From assembly GCA_958510825.1 (NCBI GenBank), contig OY294049.1:2356001-2420000 (forward strand): 64,000 nucleotides of DNA, in the 5' to 3' direction. The translations under genes were made by a program, and so were the position numbers. The notes beneath the pieces are model-generated. The model did no database searches. It was not told the origin of the DNA and was given only the letters and a program-made list of their open reading frames with translations. Of this stretch, positions 10,093 through 25,000 are shown in pieces. This DNA is from Brachypterus glaber. Taxonomy: Eukaryota > Arthropoda > Insecta > Coleoptera > Kateretidae. How positions within the stretch are numbered: position 1 is the stretch's first letter; every line of letters starts with the position of its first letter.

Positions 10093-13000
10093 ATGACCCA
10101 CCCAGCAACTATGAACCCCTTGGGTTTCATAATAAACAGACAATACAATGATAAAGTGAATATAAAAAATAATATATTTAGTGAACGATTAGCAAAAGCT
10201 AGAAATTTATACAGAAAAGATCTGTATGCTCATTATGGGTGTGTGAATGCTATCGAATTTTCCAACGAGGGAGAACTATTAGTATCAGGTAGATATGAAT
10301 TAACAATAGCCCTTTAATATATCTTTTCAAATTTCTAGAAATACTTTTTTTATTGCCTGCATTTTGTTTTTTTTTCAGACATAACTGCGCTTTCATTTTT
10401 ATGCAACTTTTTTTATTTTTTAACGCCTTTTTGTGTGCGAACCTAAAATTGTTTTTTAATTCTACAATTCTGTTTATTTTTACAAAATGTTGATTAATTA
10501 AAGATAAGTTTCGGTAGGGGAAGGAGGCGTAAAACGGACAGGTTTGTAATCTGTCCCATTCCAAAGCCATCTATTTTATGCCCCTTTGCCCTGCCAAAAC
10601 TTATCTTTAGTTAATGATATTACCAACTAATATTACTTTTTCCAAGGAAAGTCTTGCATTAATAAAAAAATTACGAAAAATTTTATTTTTATTATTATTT
10701 TTATTTATAATTTTTTTACGTTTCTGGACGTTTTATATCCAAAAAGTATGATTTCCGTAAAAAAAATTATGTCTGTGTGTCCGGGAAATTTGCGACCACG
10801 ATAACTCAAGAACGCTTTGGGCTAAAGACTTTTTGGACCATATGTTCATTATCCAAAGTTCTAGGCTGGGGTTGTTTTTGGTAAAAATCGGATTGGGGTA
10901 AGGGGGGTAAAATGAGGTAAAAACAATTTGTTTTTAACATTTATTTTTCGTTTTACGAAAAAAGAAACTTAAAAAAAAAACATTTTTTTTTGAAGAACTT
11001 GAAAATTTTTTAAATTTTTTTTGAATTTTGTTTTTATTTTTTGTCGTTTTTGATTTTAATGATCTTATGCCTATAGGGGAAAGTATTATTTTGTTGGCAG
11101 CTGTATTATTAGTTGGTAACTAATAGTTATAGAACTTCCAAACATTGACAAAAAAATAATACCTACAACGAAAATTTTCTTTCAGTGAAGATATTAAAAA
11201 ACTACAAAGTTCATAATTTATGAAAAAGTTAACTGCACTGAAAGAAAGGATTCCGGTACGCATTATTGGTTATTTTGTTGACACAATTAATACGGATAAA
11301 ATTCCGAAATGCCTAATGTAATTTTATAATTTTTAGCAGTAAAAATAAATTTCCGGTATACATTTGGTCACTGTCCTTTTAATGTCGCATGTCCCGGGAC
11401 ATTAGTCGTATATGCCGAAAGGTATGTCCTAAGGATATACTGCCCGTATATCCCAAGGATATACGGTATGTTCTTCGTACATCCCAGTGACGTCCCGGGA
11501 TGTCCTTTAGGGATATCCCTGGGATATACGGGCAGTATGTCCTCGGGAAATATCCCTTGGGACGTCCCTGGGACACACGAATGACATTTGGGATATACGA
11601 GCAGGGCCGGACAGAGCCAGCCCGGGCCCCGGGGAAACTTTTTATTCGGGTCCCCATTTTTCAAAAAAAAAATTGTCACACTCAGCTATAGCCTTATAAG
11701 GCTCTCGTACAGTCGGGGCTAAAGTGGCGCCCCCATTTATAAACTAAGTTAGCGCCGCAGCCGATTTTTTTTGCGAACTACGTTTCTGTTTCTGCTTTTT
11801 TTAATTTTATATTTTAAACTTAACTTTGTTTTACAATTTGAAAAGAAAAAAAATAAGAAAGCCTTGGCGCCGTAGGCGAAAATTTTTACAACTTTGATAG
11901 TCCATTTTAATTTTAACACGTGTTTCAAATTTCATAAAAATGCAAGCTCCAGCACCGCAGGCAATTTTTTTTTTAATTTTACGCCCAAGTTTTACAAGCT
12001 CAAATTTATATTATAAGAAATTTTACGACTTCAGAAAAAAGTTCGATAACGAAACAAAAACAGCACAGGTTTGTTGTTAAAATAACCAATATACAAGGGT
12101 CTTCAAAAATTTGATGAAATATGGAAGAGTTTGTTTAAAATGGCAATATTTATCTTAAAATATTAAGTGGTGCGTTAATTTCATGCAGAAGTGTATTTAT
12201 TCATAATATTAAAATGATTTAACTAAAACAAAATGAGCCAAGAGCTGCTAAACAAGCCACCTTGAGGAGCCCTTATTATTCGTAAATTTTAGTGTTAAGG
12301 GCAACTTTGGCGGATTTTTGGCACGGGTTAGAATCTTTTGATCATTTTTAAATTTGCACATAATTGTATGCTCAAAAGAAAAAAAAATTCAAGGCCTTTA
12401 AATTTTTCACTCATACAAAAATTACAGACAATTTTCAACGTTTTTTTACGATTTATGGGTAATTTTACGAATTTTAGGGGTCCAATATAGACCCCTCGAC
12501 GAAGATACATAGGTACATACTTTGGTATCCTTTTAACTTTCATCAGATTTCATCTGGAAATCCAAGTGTTCTGATAAAAACCTTATACCTTGTATTTTCT
12601 TAAAAGAATAAAGTTTCATATGAAAATGACGGGTCTGGGCGGGTATAAAGGGTGCACAAACCGTACTTGAGCGGATGATATTCACCCGCTCAAGTACGGT
12701 TTGTGCACCATTTATACCCGCCCAGACCCGTCATTTTCAGTAGGGCTTATTTGCATGCATGCAAATCTTATGAAATCTTATGTAAATGGTATTTCATAAG
12801 ATTTCAAGGGACTTCATAAGGTTTTTGGGATTTCCATATGAAAAATTCATCAGTTTTAATGTATATAGGTACACAATATATTCGAACTGGTTTTCATCGG
12901 AAATTTATTATAGTGGTTCGAGTAATAATTTTGTTTTTGTGGTTCAGTGATTATATTATTTATTATCAGACGTCGGGGAAGATCTAGTTAAAAATGCGTT

Positions 13001-16000
13001 TGCCTGATACAGCGGCGTGCATTTGTTATAATGCGAGCTTATCCGCACTCCTCTGGACATAACGAACGAGTTTTACAGACGTTTTTGGATGTGCGCTTAT
13101 GAATTTACAGTGTGTGTATGTAGTGCATGACTAATAACTTGAATATCTACGGCATATGTTCATAATAAATGGCGCTAGTATGACAAAAATTTAAAAAAAA
13201 ATACTTTTGACCTATAAAATCACAAAAAGCTGCACCAATCACATTACAGCGAACCGATCTTAGATCGGCGATCTCAACCGAAATGATTGCGGATGAAGCG
13301 TCTCTAATACCGCAAGTACCTAATTTTAAATTGAAAAGCAAAAAGCCACTGGATCCCTGGTGACAACTAGCCCCGCTCTCCCCTATATCTTTAATGATCT
13401 AAGTATACTTTTACGTTGTCAGGGCTTGTTTCTCAAATAAAGAAAAACTTTTATTCTTTTAAAGTTTATGTGCATAAATTTATGAAAAAGTTAACTGCAC
13501 TGAAAGAAAGGATTCCGGTACGCATTATTGGTTATTTTGTTGACACAATTAATACGGATAAAATTCCGAAATGCCTAATGTAATTTTATAATTTTTAGCA
13601 GTAAAAATAAATTTCCGGTATACATTTGGTCACTGTCCTTTTAATGTCGCATGTCCCGGGACATTAGTCGTATATGCCGAAAGGTATGTCCTAAGGATAT
13701 ACTGCCCGTATATCCCAAGGATATACGGTATGTTCTTCGTACATCCCAGTGACGTCCCGGGATGTCCTTTAGGGATATCCCTGGGATATACGGGCAGTAT
13801 GTCCTCGGGAAATATCCCTTGGGACGTCCCTGGGACACACGAATGACATTTGGGATATACGAGCAGGGCCGGACAGAGCCAGCCCGGGCCCCGGGGAAAC
13901 TTTTTATTCGGGTCCCCATTTTTCAAAAAAAAAATTGTCACACTCAGCTATAGCCTTATAAGGCTCTCGTACAGTCGGGGCTAAAGTGGCGCCCCCATTT
14001 ATAAACTAAGTTAGCGCCGCAGCCGATTTTTTTTGCGAACTACGTTTCTGTTTCTGCTTTTTTTAATTTTATATTTTAAACTTAACTTTGTTTTACAATT
14101 TGAAAAGAAAAAAAATAAGAAAGCCTTGGCGCCGTAGGCGAAAATTTTTACAACTTTGATAGTCCATTTTAATTTTAACACGTGTTTCAAATTTCATAAA
14201 AATGCAAGCTCCAGCACCGCAGGCAATTTTTTTTTTAATTTTACGCCCAAGTTTTACAAGCTCAAATTTATATTATAAGAAATTTTACGACTTCAGAAAA
14301 AAGTTCGATAACGAAACAAAAACAGCACAGGTTTGTTGTTAAAATAACCAATATACAAGGGTCTTCAAAAATTTGATGAAATATGGAAGAGTTTGTTTAA
14401 AATGGCAATATTTATCTTAAAATATTAAGTGGTGCGTTAATTTCATGCAGAAGTGTATTTATTCATAATATTAAAATGATTTAACTAAAACAAAATGAGC
14501 CAAGAGCTGCTAAACAAGCCACCTTGAGGAGCCCTTATTATTCGTAAATTTTAGTGTTAAGGGCAACTTTGGCGGATTTTTGGCACGGGTTAGAATCTTT
14601 TGATCATTTTTAAATTTGCACATAATTGTATGCTCAAAAGAAAAAAAAATTCAAGGCCTTTAAATTTTTCACTCATACAAAAATTACAGACAATTTTCAA
14701 CGTTTTTTTACGATTTATGGGTAATTTTACGAATTTTAGGGGTCCAATATAGACCCCTCGACGAAGATACATAGGTACATACTTTGGTATCCTTTTAACT
14801 TTCATCAGATTTCATCTGGAAATCCAAGTGTTCTGATAAAAACCTTATACCTTGTATTTTCTTAAAAGAATAAAGTTTCATATGAAAATGACGGGTCTGG
14901 GCGGGTATAAAGGGTGCACAAACCGTACTTGAGCGGATGATATTCACCCGCTCAAGTACGGTTTGTGCACCATTTATACCCGCCCAGACCCGTCATTTTC
15001 AGTAGGGCTTATTTGCATGCATGCAAATCTTATGAAATCTTATGTAAATGGTATTTCATAAGATTTCAAGGGACTTCATAAGGTTTTTGGGATTTCCATA
15101 TGAAAAATTCATCAGTTTTAATGTATATAGGTACACAATATATTCGAACTGGTTTTCATCGGAAATTTATTATAGTGGTTCGAGTAATAATTTTGTTTTT
15201 GTGGTTCAGTGATTATATTATTTATTATCAGACGTCGGGGAAGATCTAGTTAAAAATGCGTTTGCCTGATACAGCGGCGTGCATTTGTTATAATGCGAGC
15301 TTATCCGCACTCCTCTGGACATAACGAACGAGTTTTACAGACGTTTTTGGATGTGCGCTTATGAATTTACAGTGTGTGTATGTAGTGCATGACTAATAAC
15401 TTGAATATCTACGGCATATGTTCATAATAAATGGCGCTAGTATGACAAAAATTTAAAAAAAAATACTTTTGACCTATAAAATCACAAAAAGCTGCACCAA
15501 TCACATTACAGCGAACCGATCTTAGATCGGCGATCTCAACCGAAATGATTGCGGATGAAGCGTCTCTAATACCGCAAGTACCTAATTTTAAATTGAAAAG
15601 CAAAAAGCCACTGGATCCCTGGTGACAACTAGCCCCGCTCTCCCCTATATCTTTAATGATCTAAGTATACTTTTACGTTGTCAGGGCTTGTTTCTCAAAT
15701 AAAGAAAAACTTTTATTCTTTTAAAGTTTATGTGCACTTTACTTATCTATAGATTTATGCATTATAGAATTTAAATTAAAGTATGATACGTCATAATAAA
15801 ATGTCGTAATGTTTCCCTGTTATCATTTGTTTTAAACGATTATCAACTAAACATAGGCGTACACTGAAAAAAACGTACGTTTCGATGTGTTTACGTGTCA
15901 TAGTATATAAAATTTTGTTTTATTTACAGGATTTTATAAAATGATATATTATAGTAAAATTAAATGTGGATTATAAATTTTCGTTATATTCTTATTAGCT

Positions 16001-19000
16001 TACACATTTCCTACCGTTGTCAAGGCTTGTTTACCCTGACAACCAATAGAATGACTGAATTTATTTATTATTGTTTATAGTCTATAAATTATAGACGACG
16101 CTGAATAATGAAAAAAAAAAAAATAAGTCTACTAACTTATTCAACTTTGGTAATTTTTAAACTATGCTTTTGACTACTTTTTGGAGTTACTAGCTTTAGT
16201 TAGAAAAAAAAGTATATGCACCACGAACGCGAACTGTCTTAACCCTTAAAAGAAAGATTTTTAACGGCTATTTGTTTCTCAGACGAAGAAAATTGCAGAA
16301 CTGGACGGATGGCTGACGGCTATTGCAAATAAAACCCCATACGAAATCGTTTAAATCGTTTAATTTTATAACCACAACCTAATCTAAAAATTTTATATGG
16401 TACACGGTGGGTTCGGAGTCAAAGATTACAAACTTTTGTTCAAAATTAAAAAATTCAGAATGGCGGTGTCAATATCGCGGAAAACTTGTGTCATTTTTGG
16501 CCGATTCGAACCAAAATCTGTATCAGGGACTTTTCGGGGTCGTAGATTATTATTTTTTGACTAAAATTTAAAAATTCAAAATGGCGGCGCCAATATGGCG
16601 AATTTTGGCATTTATAAATAATGCCGAATCAAAATCGCTATACCGGGTGTTTCAGGAAGGTGGTTCACCCCCCTTAACTTTTTTATACTTAGAGCTATCC
16701 AAATGAAATTTGGAGATCATGTATAAGACAAAATTTATAATTTTTTGACATATCAAGCAACTTTTTTTCACTTCCGGTTTCACCGGAAATGACCTTACTT
16801 TCGATTTTTAAATGTGACACCCTATATATTTTTACATATTTTGGCTTAGAAATCAATTCTGAATACGACCATGTCACTTTTCAATTTTTGACAGGTCATG
16901 TTATTTTTTATTTAAATTTTCATTTTAAACCTAGAGTGCCTTGAATTGGCTTATTTGCTTAATTTTTGGTCTAGTTTCTTAAGAAAAATACTATTTTGAT
17001 TTTTTTTCCAAAAACTCTATTTTTGGTGCGCTCTTAAAAGTTTAAAAGTTACACTTTTGCCCATAAGTCATTTTTTTTTAATGGGAAGAGGGTGGCTCAT
17101 TACTTTTAAATGATAGATAATTTTTTTGCGAACATTTTGATACTACACATGCATGCATGGTTTATTTTAAAGAACTTGGCCTTAAAATACTAATTTTTAC
17201 TATTCACTTTTTGTAATTGCATTTGCATTCAGATTTATTAGGACAAAACAAAAACTGAGATGGCTTTGAAAAACAATTTTTAGAAATGTCATCCTTCAAG
17301 TTTTAGTTTTGACAGTTTTATAGTTCATACTCTGATAGCGTTAAGATAAAACTTTCAAAATGTTTTTCAAAGCCATCTCAGTTTTTGTTTTGTCATATTA
17401 AATCTGAATGCAAATGCAATTACAAAAAGTGAATAGTCAAAATTAGTATTTTAAGGCCAAGTTCTTTAAAATAAACCATGCATAGGTATATTCTATATAT
17501 TTCTATAAATTGTACAAATAGGAATATATTTTACGAGAAATTAATGTGTTTTATAGCGTTTTTAAATCCACTGACAATGTACATAACCCTAAAAATTTCA
17601 TGGTGAGTAAATCACTTGAAACACCTAAAATTTTAAAAATTTGGTGTACCTCCAGGTCCAGTGATGTAGTACTTTTTTTTAATTCCAAGTGTACCTGTAA
17701 TTTGATACCAAATTAAGTAAATTTTCGATAATCTGAATTATGCGGTAAACCGAACAGTGAAACATATATGTATTTTGAAGTCCGAATTTCATTGTTCGGA
17801 TTACTGCCTCATTCGGAGTATCGAACATTCGGGTTATCGCGACATTAACTGTATAATAAAAGCGTAGGCCCAAATATATAAAAAAAATTGAAAAAAGAAT
17901 AAATGGTCACCAGCTCGCCGACTAAACTGAAAAAAAAATATTTGGTTGAAAAGTTCAAAAGTATAAGTATATTGGGTTTATGACGTTAGATAAACGTTGT
18001 TTTAGTAATAGATCCCTAACGATACAGACAAAACATTCTCCTAACGTTAGGTAAAGTGGTTTTAACGTAAATTTCTATAAGGGAAGTCCCTTGCTTAAGA
18101 AAAATAATCACTTTATTTAATTTGCAATACGTTTTCCGGACTATATGGTGAGTCAATATAATCAACTATTGCATTTCAGAAAGTTCAATATCATAAAATG
18201 AAATGTTGTTTATTTCCTCTAGAGGAAAGCTTAATCATAAATTGTATTATGCAGGAGAGTTTCAATCATGGCGTTTTCCCGGTAAAATGCATTGCCAATC
18301 CAAAAAATTTTGATGTTTAATTTGAAAAGGGACTCTATAATGATGTTTAATTTTCTTATTAGGTTGGAAATATACTATTATTTATAAAGAAATTCAATCT
18401 GCTTAGCGAAAGAATTTTTGAAAACCGATATTACATTCAAAAGTTAACTTATAATTATAAGGTTTACATACCATAAGACAAAAAGATGGACAGACAGATA
18501 GACATTTTTTTACTCTTTACACTTACCACCTCTAACTAGAATAGTTGTGCTCTTTTCCACACCACCCAGGAGGTAAAGCACTAGGTGCGTTACGGTTAAC
18601 GTGCCGTTCCCCAGTGAGAAAACCTCAGTTCCCCTCTGCGGATCCCTCAGTAGGCCTATACACGTGGAGTATAATCTCGTCAGGCGACAATTTAACATAC
18701 ACTATATATACCTAACCCTTGTATGACAACTGCCCACTTTGTAAGTTCGGTCTCACCGATGTCAGGGTTGGTACTACTCTCTCTTTCGAGATACCTGGCG
18801 TGTATGGGAAAAAGTCGACCATCCAGAGAGAACACCTCAAATGTCCGTCTGTTCCTTTGTCTTTTGTTCGCGGTTATCCTTTCCCCATTGAGGGAAATTT
18901 TGCGGATATTGACAACCTGTGCGTGTAACCCTACCTATGCATTCCCCCTTGAGGGAATTTTTGCTGATATTGACTACCTGTTCGTGTAACCCTGCCTATC

Positions 19001-22000
19001 CATTCCCCCTTAAAGGAATTGGTGCGGATTTTGGCTATTTAACTATATACTAAATTAAACCTAGGGGAAACTATGCCAACAACCCGGGTTCGTTTCCCGG
19101 GTGGGGGAAATTGGCTTGGCTTGAATGGAAAGAAAAAACCTTAACCTTAAAAAAACTTACTGTTACTAGCTGTCAATTTTACCTTAAGGAACCTTACAAG
19201 TTCTGATTACACTGTCTGTAAAAGTTGTCCTTCGAAGATCTAAAAAATAAAATAACACATTATACATAAAAATTAAAACTTTAATTAAATCCTTCTTTCT
19301 GGTATATCTGAAATAAATAATATTTACATATTAGTATTAATCTACCCCAGGTTATTCTACACGCCCCATGCTACTTTAAAAAACATACTATGTTATTATA
19401 TTAAGGATATTATCCTTAATGTTTATGTTTATAGGCCTATAAACTTCCAAAAACCTACAGTTAATATACCTAGCGTATTTTTGCATAAAACAATATGTAA
19501 CTATCCTATAATTTTAATCTGATTGTAGATTAAAATTGTATTTGTACCTGTAAAAAAAATAAATACCTGAAAAAAATATAACCAACGAAAATATCCTATA
19601 AAACATATCAAAAAAAATACATAAAATAATAACATTATAAATAAAAAACACTTATATCCTGAAAAAAATATACATAAATATAACCAAAATTATTATAAAC
19701 AATATCCTTAACAATTAAAAAATATTAATATACCTAGTAAACTTTCAAATAAAAACTAATATTACATTATAATGTAATTAATACCTGAAAAAAAAAATAA
19801 ATGTTTAGAATATTTAACCTAGGAACACTTTTTTTTTCAAAAAATACCTAATGCACAATATAGGCTATATCGAGGGCTATATATTATATAGCATTATCTG
19901 AAAAAAAGAAAATAATAAAACCAACATTGTATAATATAGTTCTTCATTATGGGGTTTCTATAGAACATAGAACCTTATCATTTTAACCCAGTGATATAAT
20001 GCATAAAAGAAAATAATAGTACCTGAAAGAAAAAATATATAAAAAAATTTATGTGTGTAAAATAAGAACACAAACAACACATTAATAAGAACAATGTTCT
20101 TTTTTGATTAAACTGTAAAAAAATATTTATAACACCGAGGTGACTTCTGACGGGGTAGGATGACTTCGGACACTTTTTCTTAAAATCTTCTGAACCAAAG
20201 CACGTGTGTAAAAGTTGTGGGGTTGTGTGCTCAAGTTGTGGGGTTCATTTCCACAACTTTTACACACAAACGCACAACTTTTACACACGTGCTTTGGTTC
20301 AGAAGATTTTGCGAAAAAATGTCTGAAGTCACCTCCGTCCGAAGTCACCTCAGTTGATGGTACCTGTAAAAAATATTATTATATTAGGCTCTATACTCTT
20401 GGCGGTTTTAGATTCCAAACTATTTTGGTTTTGTGCCTTATATTAAGCTTTGGGCACAACTCTTCTATTAGCACTACTTCCACTTCCGTTGTTTTCATTG
20501 CAGTTAAAAACAAACTCACAGAGATCTTGCCTATATCCTATAACATATTAGTGTTAATTACATATAGTCCAGTCAAATAATAAATTTAAATTGCAATAAA
20601 TGTACACGGGCTGATATTTTAAAGGGTTGTAGTGGATGGTAACAGAACACATCTGTTAGTTTTTCACTGGATGATTTGCGTAAGGGGTGGCCGATATCTT
20701 GAATTTTAGGGGTGAGTTGCTTAATATGCATCTAGCGATAAAAATGCATATAACCAATTTTGTTAAGGAGGAAATTTCCAACAATTTTTATTAGGATCAT
20801 TTTTTTAATATATTAATAACAATGGTTAATTTAAAAATAGTCATGTTGGAGGTGGAATTGTTTTTTTCCATTTTTCAGCCAAATTATTCATCGGACGATA
20901 TGAGCAAACTTGTAGCTCTCAAAATTCTCTTTAAGTTTCATATACTATTAATTTTCATAGGTACTTTGGTACGGTTACAGAGGGCGCAACCGCCCACTGT
21001 AACCGTAACAAAATACTTATGAAAAAGCGTAACATATATACAAGAGCTACAAGTTGGCCATTTTTAAATATTTATAACTCGATTGTTATTAATATAATAA
21101 AAAAATTATCTAAACAAAAATTGTTGGAAATTTTCTACTTAACAAAATTAGTTATATAAATTTTTATCGTAAGATGCATATTTAGCGAGATAACCGCACT
21201 CACCCCTAAAATTTAAGATAGCGGACATCTCTTACGCAAATCATCCGGTGAAAAACTAACAGGAGTGTTCTGCTACTATGCACTACTACCCATTAAAGTA
21301 TCAGCCCATGTACATTTATTGCAATTTAACATAGGAATTTTTCGTTATTTGACTGGACTACTAGGTTTTCTTACCTGTACTGTCTCTGTTTATATGACTG
21401 ACTTCTCCAGCTTATGTAGTTCTGTAACAAAAAGATTTAGTTTAAAAAATTACCTCAAAATAACCGAGATCAAAGTTAAATAACAGTTTAAATAAAATAA
21501 CTTAATAAGTTATTAATACGTTTTTGGACGTTAAATCAGCATCGGACTGGCGGCTGTAGGACATAACGAGTTCTCGGATGGGATTTTTTTTGATAAAAAT
21601 CGGGCTTAATATTAGTTGCATAACAAAAATTCGTTTTTATAGGTTTTTATTTTTTTAATAACGCAAGAACCGGGGTATGAAGTGTATGAATTTTGTTACA
21701 ATTTGCGTTACGTAATACTTGAACGTTCCTTTTATAATAAATACTATATTCAAAAATATTTCAAAAAGTAACTATTTATTTATTCACAAGTCCACAATTA
21801 AACCCCAAAAAAAAATAAAATTTAATAATAATCCAAAATAACACAGCCACACAAAAAAAAGGTCCGGATTTTTTTTTGGAGACCATTTTATTCCTATGTA
21901 TTTTGAGGCACCTCATCCAATTAGTTTTGGAGATAACCTCAAAAAACCTTATTTTCGAGTAAAACGAGCATAAGGGAACGTTCAAGTATTACGTACGCTC

Positions 22001-25000
22001 CTAGGGGGGGGGGGTAATTTTGGAGTGTTACGCCCATGTTAATGGTATATGAAAATAGCGTTACATGGGGGGGGGTGTCCAAAATGATCAAAATTTGCGT
22101 TACGTAATACTTGAACGTTCCCTAACATTTTTTGAGTTTATCTCCAAAACTAATCGGATGAGTTGCTATTTTGACCTCAAATTCGGGTTCAGCTCCATAA
22201 AATACACGGTAATACAGTGGTCTCCAAAAAAACACTTGACATTTTTTTTTGTGTGGCTGTGTAATTGTTCAAAATCGTTTTAAAATTACTTACATTTACT
22301 CGCGGTTTAAAAATTATTCCTAGTATTATAAAAAAAACACACAAAACATACACTAATACTGTTTAGAACAAAAAACAAATAAAAACGATCCACTTTATTC
22401 GGCAGACTGTAATGAAATGACTAAAATATTTAGTTTACAATGGCACTTGTTAAAAAATTATATAACATATCATATGAGTCAGAAATATCGTTGCCGATTT
22501 TATTATAATAAACTTTAGAAAGTTTTGTGCAATGATACCGCTCAAAATGGGGGCCCACTTGGGCATGCTCAGCTGCAGCTTAATTTCGACATTTCAGCTG
22601 TCGTAAATTGCCCCTCCCCATTAAAAAATTTTCCGTTCCCCAAAGTTACTCATAATTGCTCAAAGTTAAAAAATATTTATCTTAATAACACTGGTCTACA
22701 AAAAAAGAAAAAAAAAATCTTCTCCAAAGACCAAAACCTATCATGCGTTAAGTATTTTTGTGTGCTGATGAATCCGAAAAAGTTTACTTTTTTAGGCACG
22801 TATAACCAATGTCTAATAAAAACCGGGATTTACTCGAAATCTACGCGGTAGAAAGTTTTTTAAATTGAAAATTCGGTTTCAGCACACAAAAATACTTAAG
22901 GCATGATAGGTTTAGTCCTTGGAGAAGATTTTTTTTTGTAGACCAGTGTAATCAAAATTACTTACACTCGCGGTTGAAAAATTTTTCCTAAGTAATCCGA
23001 CAAGCTATATATAGTTACTGTAAAAACACAAAACATACACTAATAACGTTCAGAACTAAAAACACAAGAAAAAACACGGAACGATCCACTAAGAAGAACT
23101 AAGAACTAAAAACACACAAAAAATTACGAAAGATCCACCTCATTCGGCAGACTGTAATGAAGTGACTAAATGATTTAATGTGAATGCCTTTTATTAAAAA
23201 ATTACGTAACATTATCATAAATACAGAAATACGGTTGCCAAATCTATTTTTTTTTCGAGCCTTTTAAGTTCTTTATTGTTAGTGGCACCTCCCCAAAATG
23301 GGGACCCAACTTGGGCCGCCCGAGCATCTGGGGCCCACAAAGACTAAATTAAACTGAATTAAATTTAAAAGTAGTTCAAATTATCTACTTTTTTTTAATT
23401 TATAAGTCAATCCAATATAAGACAAAACAATTTTAAGTGTCCCACCTTTTTCCGAGAGAAGTGTATGATCAAGAAGAATATAAACCTTATTTGTCAACAA
23501 GATTAGCTTCTAGAGGGGAACAAACAAACATACACGGAAACATTTAATAGTAGCCATTAAACATTGGTTCGTTGGCCGCCCGTTGGAAAACCCACATTGA
23601 GCCTACATACTGCCCCAAAGACTTGTACAGCACTTTTACCACTATAACACCAAGCTAAATTTTCTATTTATTTTATATAAAAGTCCATAATTAGTCCACC
23701 GAAAATAAAATTTAATAAAAATAAAAAATTTAAACCAAAACAATGGAAATGGTTAATGGTTTTTGTTTAAAAATTGTACAAAATTGTGTAAAAGTTGCTC
23801 ATATTTGCTGAAAAATATTTATCTTAATAATCAAAATTACTTACATATGTTCGTGGTTGAAAAGCGATTCATAATAGTCCGATATAGTGTAAAAACAAAA
23901 AACGTACACTAACACTGTTTAGAACTAAAAACACACAAAAAATCACGAAAGATCCACCTTATTCGGCAGACTGTAATGAAGTGACTAAAAGATTTAATAT
24001 GAATGTCTTTTATTAAAAAATTACTTAACATTATCATAAATACAGAAATACGGTTGCCAAATCTATTTTTTTTCGAGCGTTTTAAGTTCTTTATTATTAG
24101 TGGCACCTCCCCAAAATGGGGACCCAACTTGGGTCGCCCGCAAGGGCGTAGATGATGGGGGGGGGGTAATGGGGGTAATTACCCCCCCCCCATAGGCTAG
24201 GGCGCCAATTTTGTTTGCAGGGCGCCAAGTTTGGTAGAAACCGTCAGGGACACAGTTTTTTTTCTTGTTGGTATTTTTTTGGGCGCCAAGTTTGGTAGAA
24301 ACCGTCAGGGACAAAGCTTTTGTCTTAGGGTATTTTTTTGGGCGCCGTCATTTTTTTTGTAGGGGCGCCACGTTTGGTAGAAACCGTCAGGGACAACGCT
24401 TTTTTTCTGGTGGTAATTTTTGGGGGGCATTTTTTTTGTAGGCGCACAAAGCTTTATTTTAGGGTGTTTTTTCTTTTGCTAGAGTCGCCAAATTTGAGGC
24501 TTGAAAGGCCGGCCCTGGGTATTACCCCCCCCCCATAGAAGAAAAAGATCTACGCCCTTGCATGTTAGCAACTCAAACAAACCAGTTTAAAGAAAAAATC
24601 TATCGATAAAAAAAACAAATAAATGAAAATTGCAATAACGACAAAATTAAAGAAAATTTTAATTCTGCAAAAAAATCCAAATCTATTAGTGGGCTCGTAG
24701 AACTTCCGCACAACGCCTTGGCATTGATTGTATCAAACTACCTATTAGATTCTGAGGTATATCATCCCATGCTTGTTAAAGCCGTCCAGCTAACTCCTGT
24801 GCATCAATTGGGGGTTGTTTACCTCTTATTCGTCGTCCAAGTTTGTCCCAAAGATGCTTAAGGGGGTTCATGTCTACATTGTTTTCCGGCCATTCCATAA
24901 CATCAATATGTTGTTCTTCAAACAAATTTTTCATAATTGTTGCCGTGTGTATCCTCGCGTTATCTTGTTTGAGAATGAAATTGGGGCCTTATTCTTAAGC

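Noticed and set aside
11368..11691. Overlapping open frames on both strands (Pro/Gly/Ile/Tyr-rich)
   Set aside because: They arise from the palindromic GGGATAT/CCCGGGA block and are duplicated with it; composition is not protein-like.
19083..19110. CCCGGGTTCGTTTCCCGGGT, resembling a tRNA T-arm or B box
   Set aside because: No acceptor stem, D-arm or anticodon arm at the right distance; more likely part of a retroposon tail.
20127..20580. Cys/His-containing frames on both strands around a MITE
   Set aside because: Both are produced by the palindromic arms of 20137-20351; there is no splice context.
22525..22851. 108-codon plus-strand frame
   Set aside because: It spans repeat R3 and a MITE arm; composition is not gene-like and there is no splice context.
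24150..24540. Regularly spaced repeats that could suggest a CRISPR-like array
   Set aside because: The spacers are also repetitive, the unit is part of a transposon with inverted ends, and the genome is eukaryotic.
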